A stretch of DNA of 35,745 bases, taken from assembly GCA_016778765.1 (NCBI GenBank), contig JADHOV010000029.1, positions 1-35,745 on the forward strand. The letters are read 5' to 3'. Origin of the DNA: Paracoccaceae bacterium (GTDB lineage Bacteria; Pseudomonadota; Alphaproteobacteria; Rhodobacterales; Rhodobacteraceae). Positions 18,389 to 26,176 of this stretch are shown here, piece by piece. Numbering within the stretch: the stretch's first letter is position 1; each line of letters opens with the position of its first letter. The notes beneath the pieces are model-generated. The model was given only the letters and a program-made list of their open reading frames with translations. It was not told the origin of the DNA and ran no database searches. The translations under genes were made by a program, and so were the position numbers.

Positions 18389-19569
18389 GGGGCAGGAGCA
18401 CCGGCAGAGGCGGGCGCATGCTGCGCCGGTTGGTTTTGCGCTTCTGTCAGCGTCTTGGCGACCCATGCGTGAAAGCAATGCGTTGGAGCATCCATCGCGG
18501 GCGAAAACCGCCCTCCGTCAAACCCCGGTCCATGGCGCCCGCGTTGCATCCCCTCGACAACAAAAATATCTTCTTCCAAGACAGATTTCCACTGCGCGGT
18601 GTTTTTTGCCCGTAAGGTTGGTTCGGTTGCGTCTGTGGCATAATATAAATGCACATGCTCGATGCTTTTTTCAGGCCCTGAGGGCGCGATAATCACCGCA
18701 AAAGCATGATCACGATGGGTACCAAGCAGCACATTGGGATAAATGGCCAGATATTCAGCAGCTTGGTTCCATTTGCTACTGAGATTTTTGAAATCAGGAA
18801 ATTTTTCGGCGCGATTCCCGGTCAATTGCCGGTAGACGTTAGTGCCTTGGCCAGAATAACACCCCGCAGATTGAATGTTGTAATGATCTTCGAGCCGCGA
18901 ATAGCTGTTTAACCCGGGATGCACCCACGGCAAATGATAGCTTTCGCAATAATTCTCAACCGCCAATTTCCAGTTGGTGTTCAACGCAAGCTCAAAACGG
19001 CTATCTGCGCCACCATGAAAAAGCGGTTGGTCAAATTCAGACCAACGTTCCATCGGCTCGGCCATGGCTATTTCAAACGCGGGCGCCGTGCCTGAGAGGT
19101 TGATCCATACAATATCGCGCCAAATATAACTTGTAACTTCGATAAGCCCCAGCGCGTCTCGATCTATGTCTTCATGGGTATTTATACCCGGACCTCCCAC
19201 ATGGGGGGTGCTGATTAATCGACCATCTGTGGCATAGCACCAGCTATGATAGGGGCATCTGATTGCGCCTTCGATTTTCTTAGGAGCGTCGATCAAGATC
19301 ATACCGCGATGCCTGCAGATGTTTTGAAACACTCTAACGCGATTTGAGCGATCGCGTATCATCACCAGCGGTACGCCTAAGAAATCAATCGGTTTTGCAT
19401 CCCCCATCTGTGGAATATCTGCGGCAACGCCCAAGCCAGCCCATTGCCGAAACAGCAAGGCATGTTTTTCAGCCTCATAGACGGACAGGTCGGTGTAATG
19501 CACGTTTGCAAGCCCTCTGGCCCGTGCAACGGGGTTTTGGACCGCCTTTAAATCAGAAAATGGTTCCAT
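18385..19569 (-). CDS. Rieske non-heme iron oxygenase, alpha subunit
   Basis: Rieske oxygenases hydroxylate or demethylate small organic substrates using electrons from a separate reductase. The [2Fe-2S] ligands are C85-x-H87 and C105-x2-H108 (CRHRG, CPYHSW). The mononuclear iron site is ENYCESYHLPWVHP with His212 and His217, and the later EEDIFVVEGMQRG supplies the third acidic ligand. The bridging position is Glu209 instead of the Asp of naphthalene dioxygenase; Glu is also found in carnitine monooxygenase. The fold resembles choline/betaine monooxygenase-type enzymes, but the substrate is unknown. The ATG at 19569 with GAGG was preferred over GTG at 19581; length 394. No reductase gene is adjacent. 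Confidence 0.85.
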   Translation of the reverse strand: MEPFSDLKAVQNPVARARGLANVHYTDLSVYEAEKHALLFRQWAGLGVAADIPQMGDAKPIDFLGVPLVMIRDRSNRVRVFQNICRHRGMILIDAPKKIEGAIRCPYHSWCYATDGRLISTPHVGGPGINTHEDIDRDALGLIEVTSYIWRDIVWINLSGTAPAFEIAMAEPMERWSEFDQPLFHGGADSRFELALNTNWKLAVENYCESYHLPWVHPGLNSYSRLEDHYNIQSAGCYSGQGTNVYRQLTGNRAEKFPDFKNLSSKWNQAAEYLAIYPNVLLGTHRDHAFAVIIAPSGPEKSIEHVHLYYATDATEPTLRAKNTAQWKSVLEEDIFVVEGMQRGRHGPGFDGGRFSPAMDAPTHCFHAWVAKTLTEAQNQPAQHAPASAGAPAP

Positions 19570-19672
19570 GTTTTGCCTCACGGGTTTGCTTGAAGCCTAT
19601 GGGCAGTCAAGTCTTCAAATTTGCTTTGATGCGCGTCAATTCGCGACCTGTCGATGCCGTAACTCGCCCAAT

Positions 19673-20491
19673 TCAGGAAAATACGTCCTCGGGTTTGAGC
19701 AAAGTTTTGTGGTAGGGAACCAAATCATCAGCCTCGCAAAACCCTGCATTGCGCGCGGTTGAAAAGATTGCGGATCGGTTTTGCCCAAGATGCTCATAAA
19801 CCAACCGGGTGACCCGATCGCCGGTTGGTTTTTCTTGCACGGTGCGGGTGCTATATCCAAGCCAGTAATTGTTTTCAAATGAGGGAACTGGCGTTAGAAA
19901 ATTAAAAGAACAACTCATGGATCCGCGCCGAAAAACCAAAGCCGCTAGTCCCCCTTCCTTCGCGATTACAAAGCCTCGAAATTCGCGAATTTTGGGCAGG
20001 CTTTCTAAGCCTTGCCCCGAAATAGCCTCTTTGGCCTCCATGCCGCGCAAAAAGCATTTCTTGTTTTTACGATAGACAAAAATCAGCCCTTGGATAAAAC
20101 GTTGATGATCCACAAAACTGCGCCGCGAGAAGCGGTAAAAGCCGCTGGGAAAGCTGTTTGGGCTCACACGGCTTGAGTCGGCGGTGAGAAAATCCTCCAT
20201 CTCAGCGCTGAAAATCACATCCGTATTGCTATTTTGTACTTCATGTAAGGGCTGCAACAGGATCCGTGCATCCACTTTAAAATAGGCGCAGATTCTTTGT
20301 AAAATATCTGGCCGCGGAAAGCTTTCACCCGACAGGTAGCGGTTAAATTGGGTTCGGTTTATGCCCAATTCGCGGCACAGCGCCGAGACCGACGCGTAGG
20401 GCTGACATAAAAGGCGCAGATTGCGTCCAAACATGGCACTAAGCTCGGCTGGCGACTCGGATCTTTCTGAATGGTTTTCTATCATCTTCAT
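19673..20491 (-). CDS. XRE-type helix-turn-helix transcriptional regulator
   Basis: An N-terminal helix-turn-helix domain covers about residues 18-80: SVSALCRELGINRTQFNRYLSGESFPRPDILQRICAYF, typical of XRE/Cro regulators. The remaining 190 residues form a domain I do not recognise and may sense a ligand. The gene lies 104 bases upstream of the Rieske oxygenase gene on the same strand, so it may regulate that gene or be co-transcribed with it. ATG codons at 20491 and 20485 are both possible, and neither has a strong ribosome-binding site. Repeats in the divergent intergenic region are candidate binding sites. Confidence 0.8.
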   Translation of the reverse strand: MKMIENHSERSESPAELSAMFGRNLRLLCQPYASVSALCRELGINRTQFNRYLSGESFPRPDILQRICAYFKVDARILLQPLHEVQNSNTDVIFSAEMEDFLTADSSRVSPNSFPSGFYRFSRRSFVDHQRFIQGLIFVYRKNKKCFLRGMEAKEAISGQGLESLPKIREFRGFVIAKEGGLAALVFRRGSMSCSFNFLTPVPSFENNYWLGYSTRTVQEKPTGDRVTRLVYEHLGQNRSAIFSTARNAGFCEADDLVPYHKTLLKPEDVFS

Positions 20492-20571
20492 TAATCGTGT
20501 TTAAATTTAAAATACTAATTAAAATCAACCCTAACGGGTGCAGTAATCGTTAAACGTGTAAATTTATGCTT

Positions 20572-20624
20572 TGTCGCGTCAGTGGCGACACAATATGAAA
20601 CTATGTTGAAGTTTTTCGACACAA
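20572..20624. promoter_or_regulatory. Candidate operator repeats between the XRE regulator and a divergent gene
   Basis: TGTCGC (20572-20577) and GCGACA (20585-20590) form an inverted repeat with a 7-base spacer. CGACACAA occurs twice, at 20586-20593 and 20617-20624, 31 bases apart (about three helical turns). The region between the two divergent genes is AT-rich. The most likely binder is the adjacent regulator, but this is inference. Confidence 0.35.
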
Positions 20625-20709
20625 ATTGCAAGTCAGTGTTCAGATTCAAAGATAGAGTATGGCCCGCTTTTCCCGCAAAATCAGTTCATGGTTAGGAAAG
20701 GATGATGTG

Positions 20710-21072
20710 ATGAACGGCGTTATTATTTGGAGTGAACAAGCATCGAAGCGCGCAATTATCTGGTGTGAGGATCATGGGCGTTTGGCATTTTTCAAAGCTG
20801 AGGACACGCTTCAAGGCGAGTTATCTCGCAAAAATCAGGTATTTGCCTATGAAAATGGCGATATGGTGTCTTTCACCGTAGATGAGCAAGCTGATTTACG
20901 GCTCGCCCGCGATTTACAATGGGTTAGCCGTCAGAAATATCCGCATCTTGCCGAGCAATTGAAAGCGGGTTCTTCTTCTGTCGCTGCGGTTGCGCGCCCC
21001 TCGGGGAACATTGTTCAATTCAGATGCGTTGAACCAACGGATCCGGGTGCTGAAGCTTATGAGGTGGCTTGA
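20710..21072 (+). CDS. Conserved-looking protein of unknown function
   Basis: The product of 120 residues starts MNGVIIWSEQASKRAIIWCE, with the alternating pattern of a small beta-rich domain (about residues 1-60) and a less ordered C-terminus. I do not recognise a family. The frame is open from an ATG at 20659, which would add 17 residues, but the ATG at 20710 has AAAGGA at good spacing and was chosen. It is divergent from the XRE regulator and shares its upstream region. Codon use looks like that of neighbouring genes, so it is probably real. Confidence 0.65.
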   Translation: MNGVIIWSEQASKRAIIWCEDHGRLAFFKAEDTLQGELSRKNQVFAYENGDMVSFTVDEQADLRLARDLQWVSRQKYPHLAEQLKAGSSSVAAVARPSGNIVQFRCVEPTDPGAEAYEVA

Positions 21073-21275
21073 AGCTTAAAGTATAAATCTGCAAGGCTGT
21101 GCCTCTGAAACACAACTGGCTTGGCAATGCGGAATGTAGACCCAAGGCAAAACCTTCTTAAGTGCAGGCATACCTTTGTCAGGGATGTGTCAAAGCCTGA
21201 GCAAGCCATGCAAAAACCCTAACCTTTTATATGCGCGGCGCAGGAAGATAAAACGGAAAAAAAGGAAGTAATCAA

Positions 21276-21503
21276 ATGGGCATTCATCAAATTTTATACG
21301 ATAGACGCGTGCAAGAGGCTTTAGATGCGTATAAAGCGGCACATGGGTCTGATCTTGTTTTACGGTGTGGCCCCGATGACCTTTGGGCTTTCATGTTAAC
21401 CGTAGAAGCTCTTGGCCCTCAGTCAGAGTTGCCTCCAGATTTATTGGCATGTTTGCAGCATGCGCCGCAATGCAAAACGAAATCAAGGATCGTAAATGAA
21501 TAG
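21276..21503 (+). CDS. Small hypothetical protein
   Basis: This is a 75-residue frame starting MGIHQILYDRRVQEALDAYK and preceded by AAGGAAG at ideal spacing. The N-terminal part looks helical; Cys28 and two cysteines near the C-terminus (CLQHAPQC) could bind metal, but no motif is clear. It stands alone between two intergenic stretches, convergent with ilvN. The good ribosome-binding site and lack of a better frame make it a plausible gene; function is unknown. Confidence 0.5.
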   Translation: MGIHQILYDRRVQEALDAYKAAHGSDLVLRCGPDDLWAFMLTVEALGPQSELPPDLLACLQHAPQCKTKSRIVNE

Positions 21504-21639
21504 CAGGTGCCAAACTGCAGCTCAATTATACGCTGCATCCAGTCTTAACGATCTGCGTCAAACGAGGCCGCGCGACATCGTAGTCAGGATGGCCGGTTGA
21601 ACGCCTGAAACACCCTCAGCATCCAAAAACCATGGCAGT

Positions 21640-22197
21640 TTAGCCGCGCGAAAGCGCCGCCACGCCCGTGCGCGCTATTTCGGTCAAACCGAGAGGGCGC
21701 ATCAGATCGGCAAACGCGTCTACCTTTTCGATCGTACCGGTGATCTGGAACACGAAACTGTCGAGCGTGCTGTCCACAACATTCGCGCGGAAAATATCTG
21801 CCAGGCGCAGCGCCTCAACCCGTTTTTCGCCTTTTCCCGATACTTTCATCAGAGCCAATTCGCGCTCAACCGATTGGCCCTCGACGGTGAGATCGCGCAC
21901 TTCATGCACGGGCACAATTCTGCTCAGCTGGGCTTTGATTTGCTCGATCACTTGAGGTGTCCCTGTGGTTACGATTGTGATCCGGCTGAGATGGCCTTTA
22001 TGGTCAATCTCGGCAACCGTTAGGCTATCGATATTATACCCACGGCCTGAAAATAAACCAATCACCCGCGCAAGCACGCCCGCCTCATTATCGACCAAAA
22101 CCGTTAGAGTATGCGGTTCTTCCATTTCAGCATAATTGGCGCGCAAGTTATACGCCGAATGCTTTGACGAACCTTTTTCGATTTTTAAAGCTGACAT
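21640..22197 (-). CDS. ilvN: Acetolactate synthase, regulatory small subunit
   Basis: The small subunit stimulates the catalytic subunit and confers valine feedback inhibition in branched-chain amino acid synthesis. The N-terminal ACT domain (HTLTVLVDNEAGVLARVIGLFSGRGYNIDSLTVA) begins near residue 28, and the second conserved domain follows (ELALMKVSG... to the end). The length of 185 residues is normal. AAAGGAAA precedes the ATG. It lies 33 bases downstream of ilvB in the same operon and therefore falls under the same attenuator. Confidence 0.95.
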   Translation of the reverse strand: MSALKIEKGSSKHSAYNLRANYAEMEEPHTLTVLVDNEAGVLARVIGLFSGRGYNIDSLTVAEIDHKGHLSRITIVTTGTPQVIEQIKAQLSRIVPVHEVRDLTVEGQSVERELALMKVSGKGEKRVEALRLADIFRANVVDSTLDSFVFQITGTIEKVDAFADLMRPLGLTEIARTGVAALSRG

Positions 22198-22230
22198 GCC
22201 ATTTCCTTTAATGCGCGGCTAAACCGCTGG

Positions 22231-23988
22231 TTACACCAACACGGCGCCTGTGCTATCGATCGCGTCTTGCGTTGACGCCTCACCCAAAAGCATTTTATTA
22301 TGTGGCTGCCCTGATGGGATCATCGGAAAACAGTTTTCGTGCTTTTCAACCAAACAATCAAAAATCACTGGGCCATCATAGGCCAACATTTCCATGATAG
22401 CATCATCTAGATCGGCCGGATCGCTGCATAAAATACCTTTGCAGCCAAACGCCTCTGCCAATTTAACGAAATCGGGCAGGGCTTCCGACCAGCTTTGCGA
22501 ATACCGCTCTCCATGCAGCAATTCTTGCCATTGGCGAACCATGCCGAGCCGCTCATTGTTTAAGATAAACTGCTTGACTGGGGCGCGATATTGAACCGCA
22601 GTGCCCATTTCTTGCATATTCATCAACCAACTGGCTTCCCCCGCCACGTTGATCACAAGCGCATCTGGATGGGCGATTTGAACGCCAATCGATGCAGGAA
22701 ACCCATATCCCATGGTTCCCAAGCCTCCTGAGGTCATCCATTGATTTGGGTGCTCAAATCCCAAATATTGCGCCGCCCACATTTGATGCTGGCCAACTTC
22801 AGTGCAGATATAGCGATCTTGCCGATGCTTCGTCAGCGCTTCTAAGCGCTTTAATGCATGTTGCGGTTTGATTGTGGATGTATTGGGCTTGAAATCGAGG
22901 CAGCGCACTTTTTGCCATTCATTAATTTGCGCCCACCATTTTGAAAGGGCCGCGGCGTTGGTCTTGCGGCCGCGCGATTTCCACAGCTTGAGGATATCCT
23001 CTAAGATATGGCCTACATCCCCGATGATCGGGATATCGGTTCTTATCACTTTATTTATTGAGGATGGATCAATATCGATATGCGCTTTGAGCGAGCCGGG
23101 GCTGAACGCATCCAAGCGCCCTGTGATCCGATCATCAAATCGCGCCCCTATATTGATCATTAAATCGCAATCATGCATGGCCAGATTGGCTTCATACAGA
23201 CCATGCATGCCCAACATGCCAAGCCAGTTTTCACCCGAAGCGGGATATGCCCCTAGCCCCATCAAGGTTGACGTGATTGGAAACCCACTTGCTCCCACCA
23301 ATTCGCGCAGCAAGCTGCTTGCAGCAGGGCCAGAATTAATCACGCCACCGCCCGAATAAATGATCGGCCGCTCGGCCGTTTCCAACGCTTCCACCAATTT
23401 GGTAATTTGGGCCATATCGCCTTTAACGCGCGGATTGTAATGCTTTGAGGCAACTTTGGTTTTGAGCGTGTAGGTGGCTTCGGCAAATTGCACATCTTTG
23501 GGGATATCGATCAAAACCGGGCCAGGGCGGCCCGACGTTGCGATGTGAAAAGCCTCGTGGATGGTAGAAGATAAATTCGCCGTGTCCCGCACCAGCCAAT
23601 TATGCTTGGTGCAGGGGCGGGTGATGCCCACCGTATCTGCCTCTTGGAACGCGTCAGAGCCGATCATAAAGGTTGGAACCTGCCCAGTTAAAACAACCAG
23701 CGGGATTGAATCCATCAACGCATCTGTCAGCCCGGTCACCGCATTTGTGGCGCCTGGCCCAGAGGTCACCAGCACAACGCCGGGCTTGCCGGTTGAGCGC
23801 GCATAACCTTCTGCGGCGTGTACAGCGCCTTGCTCATGCCGCACCAGAATATGCTTAATATCGTTTTGCAAAAATACTTCATCATATATCGGCAGCACCG
23901 CTCCACCGGGATATCCAAAGATAGTATCGACGCCCTGATCTTTTAGGGCTTGTACAACCATTTTTGCTCCACTCATTTGGCGCGTCAT
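22231..23988 (-). CDS. ilvB: Acetolactate synthase, catalytic large subunit
   Basis: This thiamine diphosphate enzyme condenses two pyruvates, or pyruvate and 2-ketobutyrate, in valine, leucine and isoleucine synthesis. [14 protein letters not shown] and Glu52 ([15 protein letters not shown]) are the ThDP-activating parts. The metal-binding GDG-type motif reads GEASWLMN, with Glu for Asp, and [13 protein letters not shown] follows. CTGGAG abuts an ATG at 23994, leaving no spacer, whereas the ATG at 23988 lies 6 bases after it; 23988 was chosen (585 residues). The operon is preceded by a leader-peptide attenuator. Confidence 0.95.
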   Translation of the reverse strand: MTRQMSGAKMVVQALKDQGVDTIFGYPGGAVLPIYDEVFLQNDIKHILVRHEQGAVHAAEGYARSTGKPGVVLVTSGPGATNAVTGLTDALMDSIPLVVLTGQVPTFMIGSDAFQEADTVGITRPCTKHNWLVRDTANLSSTIHEAFHIATSGRPGPVLIDIPKDVQFAEATYTLKTKVASKHYNPRVKGDMAQITKLVEALETAERPIIYSGGGVINSGPAASSLLRELVGASGFPITSTLMGLGAYPASGENWLGMLGMHGLYEANLAMHDCDLMINIGARFDDRITGRLDAFSPGSLKAHIDIDPSSINKVIRTDIPIIGDVGHILEDILKLWKSRGRKTNAAALSKWWAQINEWQKVRCLDFKPNTSTIKPQHALKRLEALTKHRQDRYICTEVGQHQMWAAQYLGFEHPNQWMTSGGLGTMGYGFPASIGVQIAHPDALVINVAGEASWLMNMQEMGTAVQYRAPVKQFILNNERLGMVRQWQELLHGERYSQSWSEALPDFVKLAEAFGCKGILCSDPADLDDAIMEMLAYDGPVIFDCLVEKHENCFPMIPSGQPHNKMLLGEASTQDAIDSTGAVLV

Positions 23989-24048
23989 ATTCATCTCCAG
24001 TTTAACCTTATCGCTGCAATGCAGCAGCCTTGCTAATATTCTGAATTC

Positions 24049-24074
24049 AAAAAAAAACCCCGATTATTCGGGGT
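24049..24074 (-). terminator. ilvB attenuator terminator
   Basis: On the minus strand CCCCGA-ATAA-TCGGGG is followed by nine U (plus-strand stem 24058-24063 and 24068-24073, A-run 24049-24057). This textbook intrinsic terminator lies between the leader peptide and ilvB, inside the transcript leader, so it must act as a conditional terminator. A 7-base complement of the leader-peptide Val-Arg codons (24117-24123) overlaps the base of its 5' arm (24072-24078). Confidence 0.85.
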
Positions 24075-24113
24075 GCGACGGACGAATGATCAAAAGGATC
24101 TTTACGCCTCGCT

Positions 24114-24146
24114 CTATCGCACCACCACAGAAATCAAAATTTTCAT
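24114..24146 (-). CDS. ilv leader peptide (attenuation)
   Basis: A 10-codon frame reads MKILISVVVR and stops at TAG; GAGG and GGAG precede its ATG. Six of ten codons are Ile, Leu or Val (Ile, Leu, Ile, then three Val GTG codons in a row), the end products of the pathway whose first enzymes are encoded just downstream. This is the arrangement of ilv attenuators in enterobacteria: ribosome stalling at these codons when branched-chain aminoacyl-tRNA is scarce would prevent the terminator at 24049-24074 from forming. Confidence 0.8.
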   Translation of the reverse strand: MKILISVVVR

Positions 24147-24176
24147 TGCTCCAGCCTCATTCTCTGAATTTTCCTT

Positions 24177-24205
24177 AAACTAAGCAGGCGTCTAAGGAAG
24201 GTCAA
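24177..24205 (-). promoter_or_regulatory. ilvBN promoter candidate
   Basis: On the minus strand TTGACC (24205-24200) and TAGTTT (24182-24177) are separated by exactly 17 bases. Transcription would begin near 24170, about 25 bases before the leader-peptide ATG, giving a leader of roughly 180 bases to ilvB. Confidence 0.6.
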
Positions 24206-24326
24206 TACGCAAACAAATAAAAAGCTGGCCAATTCTTTTCGAAAATTATCAAAGACGAAGTAATTTTTGAAACTTTCGAAAAAGGGGTTCTGTTTTTTGG
24301 GGCGTATGATCTTTTTTGGCTTTGAC

Positions 24327-24346
24327 GGAGGGGTTTGCACCCCTCC
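24327..24346. other. 7-bp hairpin between the rplI terminator and the ilv promoter
   Basis: GGAGGGG (24327-24333) and CCCCTCC (24340-24346) pair around TTTGCA. No T-run follows on either strand. It may be a second-line terminator or 3' structure for the ribosomal operon. Confidence 0.4.
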
Positions 24347-24368
24347 TCAGCAATTCTAGGCATCTGGT

Positions 24369-24401
24369 AAAAAAGGCGCCCCGACATCTATTCGGGGCGC
24401 C
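24369..24401 (-). terminator. Intrinsic terminator of the rpsF-rpsR-rplI operon
   Basis: A perfect 10-bp stem (24375-24384 with 24392-24401, GGCGCCCCGA/TCGGGGCGCC) with a 7-base loop is followed on the minus strand by six U. It lies about 30 bases after the rplI stop and separates the ribosomal operon from ilvBN. Confidence 0.92.
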
Positions 24402-24432
24402 CTCTTATCGGGTTGCATATCGTTGAGGCGTG

Positions 24433-25062
24433 TTAGCCGTCTTGATTGCTGTCTTCTTCTGCAGCGGGAGCGGCCGGGGCCGCGCTGTCAAACTCATCCT
24501 CCGCGGCGGCACCGCCGATATCGTCAAACAGCTCTGCAATTTCAAATTCGGCAGCAGCTTCTTCTTCTGCGGCCAATTCTTGAATCGATTTGCCCGAGGC
24601 TTGCAGTTCGGCTTCTTCGACTGAGCGCGCCACGTTCAAAACGATCGTAGCAGAAACTTCTGGATGAAGACGCACGAGCATCTCATGCAGGCCCAGCTCT
24701 TTGATCGGACGGACCAAAGCGATCTGTTTGCGATCGACACTGAAGCCGCCGGCGGTTGCGACTTCCATCGCATCGCGCGGCGTCACAGAACCATAAAGAG
24801 CCCCCGCGTCAGAGGCAGATCTAAGCACAACGAATTGTTGTCCATCCAGGCGCGAAGCCAGATCTTCCGCTTCTTTCTTGGTTTCCAAATTGCGCGCTTC
24901 TAACTGTGCCTTTTGCGCTTCGAAATTTGCGATATTTTCTTTTGACGCGCTGCGGGCTTTGCCTTGCGGCAATAAGAAGTTGCGCGCATAGCCTGGCTTT
25001 ACGTCAACCACATCGCCCATTTGGCCCAATTTGGCCACGCGTTCCATAAGGATTACTTGCAT
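24433..25062 (-). CDS. rplI: 50S ribosomal protein bL9
   Basis: bL9 binds 23S rRNA near the L1 stalk. The N-terminal domain [36 protein letters not shown] is unmistakable, and the linker helix and C-terminal domain follow to about residue 150. The protein has 209 residues against about 150 in E. coli; the extra 50 or so form an acidic, alanine- and glutamate-rich tail. It is the last gene of rpsF-rpsR-rplI, 12 bases after rpsR, and is followed by a strong terminator. Confidence 0.96.
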   Translation of the reverse strand: MQVILMERVAKLGQMGDVVDVKPGYARNFLLPQGKARSASKENIANFEAQKAQLEARNLETKKEAEDLASRLDGQQFVVLRSASDAGALYGSVTPRDAMEVATAGGFSVDRKQIALVRPIKELGLHEMLVRLHPEVSATIVLNVARSVEEAELQASGKSIQELAAEEEAAAEFEIAELFDDIGGAAAEDEFDSAAPAAPAAEEDSNQDG

Positions 25063-25074
25063 GATCAGATCTCC

Positions 25075-25302
25075 CTATTTCACAGCATATGGCAAAAGAG
25101 CAAGAAACCGTGCGCGTTTAATTGCGCGGGCAAGCTCTCGTTGCTTTTTGGCTGATACAGCGGTGATCCGTGACGGAACAATCTTGCCACGCTCTGAGAT
25201 ATAGCGTTGCAGTAGTTTTGTGTCTTTATAATCGATCGCCGGAGCTTTATCGCCAGAAAAAGGGCAGACTTTGCGGCGGCGGAAAAAAGGTTTGGTTGCC
25301 AT
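25075..25302 (-). CDS. rpsR: 30S ribosomal protein bS18
   Basis: bS18 binds the 30S platform as a heterodimer with bS6. The 75-residue sequence has the typical basic N-terminus ([12 protein letters not shown]), [42 protein letters not shown] and LALLPY. It sits between rpsF and rplI, with 24 bases from the rpsF stop, as in most bacteria. Confidence 0.97.
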   Translation of the reverse strand: MATKPFFRRRKVCPFSGDKAPAIDYKDTKLLQRYISERGKIVPSRITAVSAKKQRELARAIKRARFLALLPYAVK

Positions 25303-25326
25303 GATCTATCGTCCTTTTCTACAAAC

Positions 25327-25692
25327 TTAATCGCGACGTTCGCGGCGTTCACCGCGGTCACCACGATCATCGCGACGTTGCATCTGTGCAGATGGTCCTT
25401 CGGCGTGCTCTTCAACTTTGATCGTTAAAATCCGCATCACGTCTTCATGAAGACGCATCAGTCGTTCCATCTCTTGCACCGCAGGCGCAGGTGAGTCCGA
25501 TTTAAGCATCGCATAATGGCCTTTGCGATTTTTATTGATCTTATAGGCCATCGTTTTAACACCCCAATATTCGCTTTCAACGACGTTTCCACCGTTATCT
25601 GCAAGGATTGTTGTGAAATGTTCAACCAGGCCTTCGGCCTGCGCGCTGGATAAATCCTGACGCGAAATAAAGACATGCTCATACAGGGGCAT
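25327..25692 (-). CDS. rpsF: 30S ribosomal protein bS6
   Basis: bS6 binds bS18 and 16S rRNA on the 30S platform. MPLYEHVFISRQDLSSAQAE, EYWGVKTMAYKINKNRKGHYAM and LMRLHEDVMRILTIKVEEH are family sequences. A disordered Arg/Asp-rich tail (about the last 20 residues) follows. The frame runs back to 25725, but the ATG at 25692 fits the family start and has GGAGAG upstream; length 121. It is the first gene of the operon. A GCCGCCC stretch in the leader could hold the S6:S18 autoregulatory CCG element, but this was not resolved. Confidence 0.95.
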   Translation of the reverse strand: MPLYEHVFISRQDLSSAQAEGLVEHFTTILADNGGNVVESEYWGVKTMAYKINKNRKGHYAMLKSDSPAPAVQEMERLMRLHEDVMRILTIKVEEHAEGPSAQMQRRDDRGDRGERRERRD

Positions 25693-25890
25693 GCGCTCTC
25701 CAGTTCTCTTTTGGGCACGTTTCAAAGGGCGGCTATGAGGTTTTCGCGTCCACCCACGAGGGACTGTGCGATAAAAGTAAGTGCGAAAACAGATCTGCCT
25801 TCTACAGGAAAACCAGAGCGGTGCAAGGCTTTGAAGTGTAAAATGGCCAAGAATTTAGACAATTTGCCCTATAAGCCTTTAAGTTTCCGC

Positions 25891-25896
25891 TATAAT
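25891..25896 (+). promoter_or_regulatory. Perfect -10 box (TATAAT) of a putative sRNA gene
   Basis: TATAAT at 25891-25896 has no matching -35 at 16-18 bases upstream (CCTATA region). The nearest TTGCCC lies at a 21-base spacing. The box stands before a structured, non-coding stretch that ends in a terminator. Confidence 0.4.
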
Positions 25897-25902
25897 GACA
25901 AA

Positions 25903-26095
25903 GTCTTGCCTTAAAGGCCGATTAGCTTCTTAGTTGAATAGGGGGTGTTATTTATTTTAGCACCAACTTATTTATATGTGGGGTTTTCCCGCCAGAGCTT
26001 GAGGTTTCGGTGAGCACATATCTATGCCTCGAGTGATTATCTCACCCCCTATTCTCAACATCCCATTAAAAACGCCGAAAGACCGGCGGATTTTT
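25903..26095 (+). ncRNA. Putative structured small RNA, unknown family
   Basis: The stretch from 25726 to 26176 lacks a credible protein gene. Within it, 25933-25947 and 26043-26059 form a long-range stem (10 bp perfect, ATAGGGGGTG/CACCCCCTAT, extended by GTTGA/TCAAC across a 2-base bulge). Inside it ATATGTG (25974-25980) pairs with CACATAT (26015-26021), and GGGTTTTCCC (25981-25990) makes a small hairpin. Each arm of the outer stem also has a local partner (25932-25947 with 25961-25968; 26009-26014 with 26041-26046), so two exclusive folds are possible. A TATAAT lies just upstream and a terminator just downstream, giving about 190 nt. I do not recognise it as 6S, SRP or tmRNA. The minus strand could also be the transcribed one. 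Confidence 0.45.
26068..26095. terminator. Bidirectional intrinsic terminator
   Basis: CGCCG (26073-26077) and CGGCG (26084-26088) pair with a 6-base loop, flanked by AAAAA (26068-26072) and TTTTT (26091-26095). It can end the minus-strand transcript of the exported protein gene at 26177 and a plus-strand sRNA. Confidence 0.6.
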
Positions 26096-26176
26096 GGGAA
26101 TATACTAGCCTGTGAGGGCGGCCCAAACACCAGCCTGCCAAAGAGGCGAACTATCTGAAATGGTAGGCTTGGTCCG

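Noticed and set aside
20492-20540. TTAA-rich stretch as a CtrA binding site
   Set aside because: The TTAA pairs are spaced by 6 or 8 bases, not the 7 required by the CtrA consensus.
25675-25914. Plus-strand 79-codon frame opposite the rpsF start
   Set aside because: It is partly antisense to rpsF, shows no family features, and ends over the TATAAT and RNA region.
25903-26095. Identification of the structured RNA as 6S RNA
   Set aside because: Size and closing stem are similar, but the expected conserved bubble was not recognised, and the usual neighbouring genes are absent.
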